From: Bacteroidales bacterium UBA4772
GTDB taxonomy: Bacteria > Bacteroidota > Bacteroidia > Bacteroidales > VadinHA17
DNA length: 64,000 nucleotides
NCBI GenBank assembly: GCA_002403305.1
Contig: DHHM01000005.1
Coordinates: 4,795-68,794 of the forward strand
Reading direction: 5' to 3'
The position numbers were made by a program, and so were the translations under genes. The notes under the pieces were generated by a model, which was not told the DNA's origin, did no database searches, and worked only from the letters and a program-made list of their open reading frames with translations. Numbering within the stretch: position 1 is the first letter of the stretch; every line of letters begins with the position of its first letter. This document shows positions 60,037 through 64,000 of the stretch, one piece after another.

Positions 60037-61116
60037 ATGACTGTGACACGCATTTTGCCCATGATAGCACTGACGGTTGCCCTGATGGCTCCGTTGAAAA
60101 TCAGTGCACAGGTGCCTGTTCAGGTATCAAATGAAAGGGTCATCTCCGGGGGCCGGGCTTTCTACATGCATGAGGTGCTGAAGGGGCAGACCCTCTATTC
60201 CATCTCCAGGGCGTACAAGGTGACCATTGACGCCATAACACGTGATAATGTGATCCCTGCCAGTGGCATCCAGGCAGGCCAGATGCTAAGGATACCCATA
60301 TCTGGAGCAGCTTCCGGCGCAGCATCAGGAACATCTTCCGTCGCTCCGCCGGTGCCGATGCCCAAGCCCCGCCCGGCAGCCGTTACTCCGTCAGGAACAG
60401 CATCATCTTCCGGCATCAAAATATCGCGCGAAAAGATTGTATTCAACAACAGGGAATATTATATGCACCTGGTTCTGAAAGGGCAGACCCTCTATTCAAT
60501 TGCAAAGGCATACAGGGTCACAATACTCGACATCGACCGCGAAAATGTGATCCCTGCCAGTGGCATCCAGGCTGGACAGGTGTTAAGGATCCCGGTATCT
60601 TCTTCGCTGACCGTGTCGGAGGAAGAGACGGTGTCTCCCGCAGCCTCTGCCGGCGTCACTCCAACCCCTGCAGCTGCAGGGACCCCTGCCAGGGATGCAG
60701 AGAAGCCTCAGCCCCTGCCGGTTCAGGAGATGCCTCAGCCTCTGCCGACGCAGGAAAAGCCCCGGTCCGGATCCCAGCTTCCGCATCAGGAGCAGGCTGA
60801 AGCAGAATCAGGCAAGGTGACGGCGGACACTCAGGCTGCAAAGACCGATAGGCCCACAGCAAAGGAAGAGACACCCGAGCCACCCGGGGAAGTACAGGCA
60901 CAGGAACCAGCCCCAAAGAGTGAACCAGAGGCAGCCAAACCGCAACCCGTGAAGAGAAGGGTGCACAAGGTCAGAAAGGGAGAGTCGCTCTCCGATATAG
61001 CAGATAAATATGGCATCACGGTCCTGGAGCTGAAGAAAGCAAACAGGGGAGTAATCTTCGCCATGCCCGACATGCGCCTGGTGATACCCTCGCCGGAGGA
61101 ATCAGGGCAGAAATAG
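60037..61116 (+). CDS. Three-LysM envelope protein
   Basis: A 359-residue exported protein (signal peptide to about 25, ISAQ). Two LysM-like units near 38-90 and 138-190 are almost identical (HEVLKGQTLYSIS and HLVLKGQTLYSIA; both with ENVIPASGIQAGQ-like ends), and a third, canonical LysM near 305-350 (HKVRKGESLSDIADKYG) ends the protein. The linkers are rich in Pro, Ala and Glu (about 200-300). LysM binds peptidoglycan or chitin-like glycans, so a cell-wall role is likely. The start ATG 60037 is chosen for its clean signal peptide. A terminator follows at 61144-61178. Confidence 0.88.
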   Translation: MTVTRILPMIALTVALMAPLKISAQVPVQVSNERVISGGRAFYMHEVLKGQTLYSISRAYKVTIDAITRDNVIPASGIQAGQMLRIPISGAASGAASGTSSVAPPVPMPKPRPAAVTPSGTASSSGIKISREKIVFNNREYYMHLVLKGQTLYSIAKAYRVTILDIDRENVIPASGIQAGQVLRIPVSSSLTVSEEETVSPAASAGVTPTPAAAGTPARDAEKPQPLPVQEMPQPLPTQEKPRSGSQLPHQEQAEAESGKVTADTQAAKTDRPTAKEETPEPPGEVQAQEPAPKSEPEAAKPQPVKRRVHKVRKGESLSDIADKYGITVLELKKANRGVIFAMPDMRLVIPSPEESGQK

Positions 61117-61143
61117 ACCTGAAAGGTATACTGATGATCTTAC

Positions 61144-61178
61144 AGGGGTATGGCACAATCAGGTGCCTGCCCCTTTTT
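61144..61178 (+). terminator. Terminator after the LysM gene
   Basis: AGGGG...GGCAC (61144-61156) pairs with GTGCC...CCCCT, with a small internal bulge, followed by five T residues. Confidence 0.65.
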
Positions 61179-61213
61179 GCTTTTAAGATACCTGCAGACT
61201 CTCCGGGTGGAAC

Positions 61214-61618
61214 CTATCGAATGATCCTCTCCGAACGAAACAGCTCCTGGGGGCCTGGCCATGTGACCGCGCCCTCATCTTCTGCCGTGATAAGTATCCG
61301 GTAAGGAACGAAGGGGGTGGTTGTCTCAAGTTTGGCCTTATTCAGCCTGTCACTGACAAGAATCCCGATATTCTGAAATGAGCCGTCATCCTTCTCCACC
61401 CAGACAATGTACTGGCTTCGCGGGGGATTGAGCCGTTCAGCATCCGCCAGATAATTGACCCTGACCGTGATGTTGTAATTTCCGTTTTTATCCTGCTTGA
61501 TCTTCGTTGACCCTTCTGCTGCCGGAGCAAGCTGTGAGACCGGGAACTTGACCGTAGTAGCACAGGAACTCAGCATTCCAGCAATAGCTGCTGCAAGGAA
61601 AAGGTTTAAGATTTTCAT
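61214..61618 (-). CDS. Small lipoprotein of unknown function
   Basis: A 134-residue protein with leader MKILNLFLAAAIAGMLSSC, lipid Cys19. The mature part is a predicted beta-sandwich (NYNITVRVNYLADAERLNPPRSQYIVW), resembling small anti-sigma or adhesion-like beta proteins common in the phylum, but no family is recognised. It is convergent with the LysM gene and divergent from the coiled-coil lipoprotein gene, so it is expressed alone. Confidence 0.75.
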   Translation of the reverse strand: MKILNLFLAAAIAGMLSSCATTVKFPVSQLAPAAEGSTKIKQDKNGNYNITVRVNYLADAERLNPPRSQYIVWVEKDDGSFQNIGILVSDRLNKAKLETTTPFVPYRILITAEDEGAVTWPGPQELFRSERIIR

Positions 61619-61801
61619 AGTATCAGGTTTTAATTAATCTCATTTTACTGCCATAATTTAGGCAAAAATTATTAAAAATACGCTTGTAGCAACTTAACTC
61701 TCTCACTTTCATGAGGCAGATGGATCAAAAAATTGCTTCTTTCCGGGAAATTTATTAATTTACGTTCAATTAAAATGGTCAAACCTTAATTAACAATAGA
61801 G

Positions 61802-62650
61802 ATGAAAACTATCAAAGCATTAATCCTTATCATGGCTGTACTCAGTCTTACCGGCTGCAAGTACAAGACAATGTCGGAACAGCTCGAGGCTGAAAAACAG
61901 GATCTTATCAGTCAGCTTGCTAAGAGCGAAGCAACGATGAATGAGTATCTCTCCGTAATGAACGATGCTGATGCAAAGCTCAGCGCACTGCTAGGACAGG
62001 AGGCAGGGCAGCCGGTTGAAGCCGGTGAAGTACCGGCAAGACTGGAGCGGGCAATAGCAGATATTACCGCCTCAATGGAGGAGACAGAGCAGAAATACCA
62101 GTCGGCAAGAAACCGGTATTACAGTGCCACCTCAAGGGTTAAGGCCCTGGAGGAGGAGGTGGCGGAACTCAGGGTTCTTACAGAACAAAAAGACAGCCTG
62201 ATCAATGTTCTGAATGAGAAGAGCGCAGCACTTGCGGCTACCATTGTAGAACAGACCGCAAACATTGAGACCCTTACAGTGAAGAACAGTGAGATGGAGG
62301 CAACCATCAGCGAGATGACGGGTAACCTTAACACTGCATGGTACGTTGCAGGTACAAAGGATGAGCTTATCAGCCGGAATGTCATTACCAAAACCGGCGG
62401 TTTCCTCGGTTTCCTGGGAAGGGTGATGGTGTTGTCACCATCGCTGAGCAGCAGCAGCATGGAGAAGATTGACATACGTGAGAAGACCAGCTTCCCGTTC
62501 AAAAGTACCGTTGATAAACTGGAGTTTATCTCTCTCCACCCCTCAGGCAGCTATCAGCTGACCACCACCGATGCCGAAACCGTTACCCTGACCGTGACTG
62601 ACGCTGCCAGGTTCTGGGAGGGATCAAGATACCTGGTTGTGGTCCTGTGA
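61802..62650 (+). CDS. Coiled-coil lipoprotein of unknown function
   Basis: A 282-residue lipoprotein: leader MKTIKALILIMAVLSLTGC, lipid Cys19. Residues about 22-190 are mostly heptad-patterned helix (SEQLEAEKQDLISQLAKSEATMNEYL and later LKALEEEVAELRVLTEQKD), a long coiled coil. A C-terminal globular part (about 195-282) follows, with FGLGF-like glycine turns and a beta end. Similar Bacteroidota envelope proteins exist but function is unknown. Its stop codon is directly followed by the in-frame remnant of an unrelated CocE-like gene, so the locus has been rearranged. Confidence 0.8.
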   Translation: MKTIKALILIMAVLSLTGCKYKTMSEQLEAEKQDLISQLAKSEATMNEYLSVMNDADAKLSALLGQEAGQPVEAGEVPARLERAIADITASMEETEQKYQSARNRYYSATSRVKALEEEVAELRVLTEQKDSLINVLNEKSAALAATIVEQTANIETLTVKNSEMEATISEMTGNLNTAWYVAGTKDELISRNVITKTGGFLGFLGRVMVLSPSLSSSSMEKIDIREKTSFPFKSTVDKLEFISLHPSGSYQLTTTDAETVTLTVTDAARFWEGSRYLVVVL

Positions 62651-63271
62651 CCCACAGGGAAGGAGAGCTTTGACGAATATGTCTCTGATCCGATGAACCC
62701 TGTCCCCTATACAGAGGACGTTCATAACAGGAGGACTCAGGAGTATATGACTGATGATCAGAGGTTTGCGTCACGGAGACCCGATGTTATGGTCTATCAG
62801 ACTGATATCCTTGATGAGGATATCACCCTGACCGGTCCGGTGGTGGCAGATCTCTTCGTCTCAACCACCGGCACCGACGCAGACTTTGTTGTCAAGCTGA
62901 TTGATGTCTTTCCTCCCGATATGAAGACAGGGGATGATGAGGAGGTAAAGGTGCCGCTGGGTGGCTACCAGATGCTCGTCCGCGGTGAGGTCTTCCGCGG
63001 CAGGTACCGCAACAGCTTTGAGCATCCAAAGCCTTTCGTTCCGGGAAAGGTGACAGAGGTTAAGTTTGCACTTCCCGACGTGGCCCATACCTTCAGGAAG
63101 GGGCACCGCATCATGATACAGGTGCAGAGCTCATGGTTCCCGCTGGTGGACAGGAATCCTCAGAAGTTCGTAAACATCTATGAGTGCACGGAGAGCGACT
63201 TTCAGAAGGCTACCCACCGGATCTATCATGATGCAAAGCATCCGTCCCACATAACCGTGAGTGTGCTGTAG
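62651..63271 (+). pseudogene. C-terminal remnant of a CocE/NonD-family alpha-amino-acid ester hydrolase or acylase
   Basis: Reading on from the stop at 62650 gives PTGKESFDEYVSDPMNPVPYTE and a jelly-roll C-terminal domain of the X-Pro dipeptidyl-peptidase/CocE family (PVVADLFVSTTGTDADFVVKLIDVFPPD-like strand order, then FRKGHRIMIQVQSSWFP and the HITVSVL end). The whole alpha/beta-hydrolase domain with its catalytic Ser-Asp-His, about 400 residues, is missing. An internal ATG at 62693 could still give a 192-residue product. It most likely remains from a deletion whose junction lies at or near 62651. Confidence 0.8.
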
Positions 63272-63386
63272 CAGGCCGGTCAGTAAATCATCCGGCCCTG
63301 TGCCCCGGTGAGCATATTTGTCACTATTCAGGCCGTTATCAGGGACAGAAGAGACTTACGGCGGAGAATATGTTGATGTAATGGTC

Positions 63387-63791
63387 TTATCTGTCCTTGC
63401 CCCAGGTCAGGACAATCACCAGGCCTAATACTGCCATTACCGCCACAGTAACAACGATGTCCGTGACCATAGCTCCGGCAGTCAGGTACATGGTGCTCAT
63501 CGACCAGAATGAAAATGCCAGGGCCGATCCGTAGAGCAGTCCGAACAGTGCTCCAAACTTCAACCCGTCAAGGATGGTTTTGGCTTTGGCCCAGTGCAGG
63601 ATCAGAGTCAGCAGCAGCGCCATCACCAGGTTTGTAAGGATGATGGCCCACCAGACCATTTGTCCGTCAGTGCGGTTGGCACACTGATTCATGTTGGCAG
63701 AGTAGAAATCCATGAGCAGGATTCCCCACACAAGCCAGCCAAGCAGGAAGTACGCTATCCCCCCGAATACGGTTCCTCTGATAATTTTCAT
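63387..63791 (-). CDS. Small four-helix integral membrane protein
   Basis: A 134-residue hydrophobic protein with about four transmembrane segments (near 10-28, 46-67, 76-98 and 105-128). It begins MKIIRGTVFGGIAYFLLGWLVWG; the pattern resembles DUF1761-like inner-membrane proteins, without certainty. No operon partner; it lies between the CocE remnant and a partial ORF on the same strand. Function unknown. Confidence 0.7.
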   Translation of the reverse strand: MKIIRGTVFGGIAYFLLGWLVWGILLMDFYSANMNQCANRTDGQMVWWAIILTNLVMALLLTLILHWAKAKTILDGLKFGALFGLLYGSALAFSFWSMSTMYLTAGAMVTDIVVTVAVMAVLGLVIVLTWGKDR

Positions 63792-63840
63792 AGCTCTTTA
63801 GTTTAAACACAGATTTTCACGGTAAACAACTTACCGTAAA

Positions 63841-64000
63841 TTACGAATAAGCTGCTCCTTCAAAGATAACATTCATATTATTAAGCCAGGGATATTTATA
63901 GCGAGAATACTTTTGCATTACTTCAAGTATAAGAGGAAGATTTCTTTTCTTTTTAAGCTGTACGGTGATTGTATTTTCCCGGATAATGACATCAGCACCA
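63841..64000 (-). CDS. Partial ORF at window edge, transposase-like C-terminus
   Basis: The minus frame is open from the window edge to a TAA at 63841-63843, giving the last 52 residues of a larger protein. The end (ITVQLKKKRNLPLIL, then KYPWLNNMNVIFE) has the strand-helix-strand look of C-termini of some DDE transposases: ADV-I-x(5)-V-x-L-x-K-x(3)-LP and a PW pair. Identification is tentative; the rest lies beyond the window. Confidence 0.4.
   Translation of the reverse strand, partial: GADVIIRENTITVQLKKKRNLPLILEVMQKYSRYKYPWLNNMNVIFEGAAYS

Noticed and set aside
1..64000. tRNA or rRNA genes
   Set aside because: Intergenic regions were read for T-loop and cloverleaf patterns and none was convincing; a tRNA search program would be decisive.

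Overview
The window looks like a chromosomal segment of an anaerobic, plant-polysaccharide-degrading member of the Bacteroidota (Bacteroidales/Marinilabiliales type; nothing here fixes the genus). The reasons are a SusD-family lipoprotein, many SPII lipoproteins, type III glutamine synthetase, a Bacteroidota-type PurM, DUF2851, a PorE-like OmpA protein, and repeated -7 boxes of the TAnnTTTG type with weak Shine-Dalgarno signals.

Layout. 1-1713: 3' part of a susD gene. 1.9-4.3 kb: three genes for corrinoid methyl transfer (corrinoid protein, pterin-binding methyltransferase, free-standing MetH-type activation domain). 4.4-17.4 kb, minus strand: a seven-gene glucuronoxylan operon (GPH sugar symporter, GH10, GH3, CE15 glucuronoyl esterase, GH30, GH115 alpha-glucuronidase, SASA-type acetylesterase). 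17.4-17.55 kb: divergent control region with a LacI-type operator. 17.55-24.9 kb, plus strand: lacI, an in-frame-deleted GH67, a URO-D-superfamily putative methyltransferase, xylB, xylA and a fused MetV-MetF methylene-THF reductase. 25-27 kb: PpiD-like chaperone. 27.3-31.6 kb: two-subunit NAD-dependent formate dehydrogenase. 31.6-50.7 kb: mostly housekeeping genes (glnN, PorE-like protein, purM, prfA, pyrF, DUF2851, rpsO, pnp, deoxynucleoside kinase, TPR lipoprotein, SpoU methyltransferase, sucC, priA) with heptamer minisatellites around prfA-pyrF. 50.9-55.8 kb: GH92, a HOGA1-like aldolase, an AGXT-like aminotransferase and yqeY. 55.8-64 kb: a small alarmone-hydrolase-like HD protein, a flavin reductase, an ABC exporter, pdxH, LysM and other envelope proteins, a CocE-family remnant and a partial minus-strand ORF at the edge.

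How it may work together. The secreted enzymes attack 4-O-methyl-glucuronoxylan: GH10/GH30 cut the backbone, CE15 cuts lignin esters, GH115 releases (4-O-methyl)glucuronate, SASA removes acetyls, and GH3, the symporter, XylA and XylB deal with xylose. Interleaved with these genes are all the protein classes needed for anaerobic corrinoid O-demethylation and methyl oxidation: a candidate methyltransferase I (URO-D family), a corrinoid protein, a pterin methyltransferase II, a MetH-type activation protein, MetVF and formate dehydrogenase. The main hypothesis offered is that the methyl group of 4-O-methylglucuronate is stripped onto a corrinoid, passed to tetrahydrofolate and oxidised. This is inference from gene content and order; FolD, formyl-THF ligase and a classical RACE/RamA activator are not in the window.
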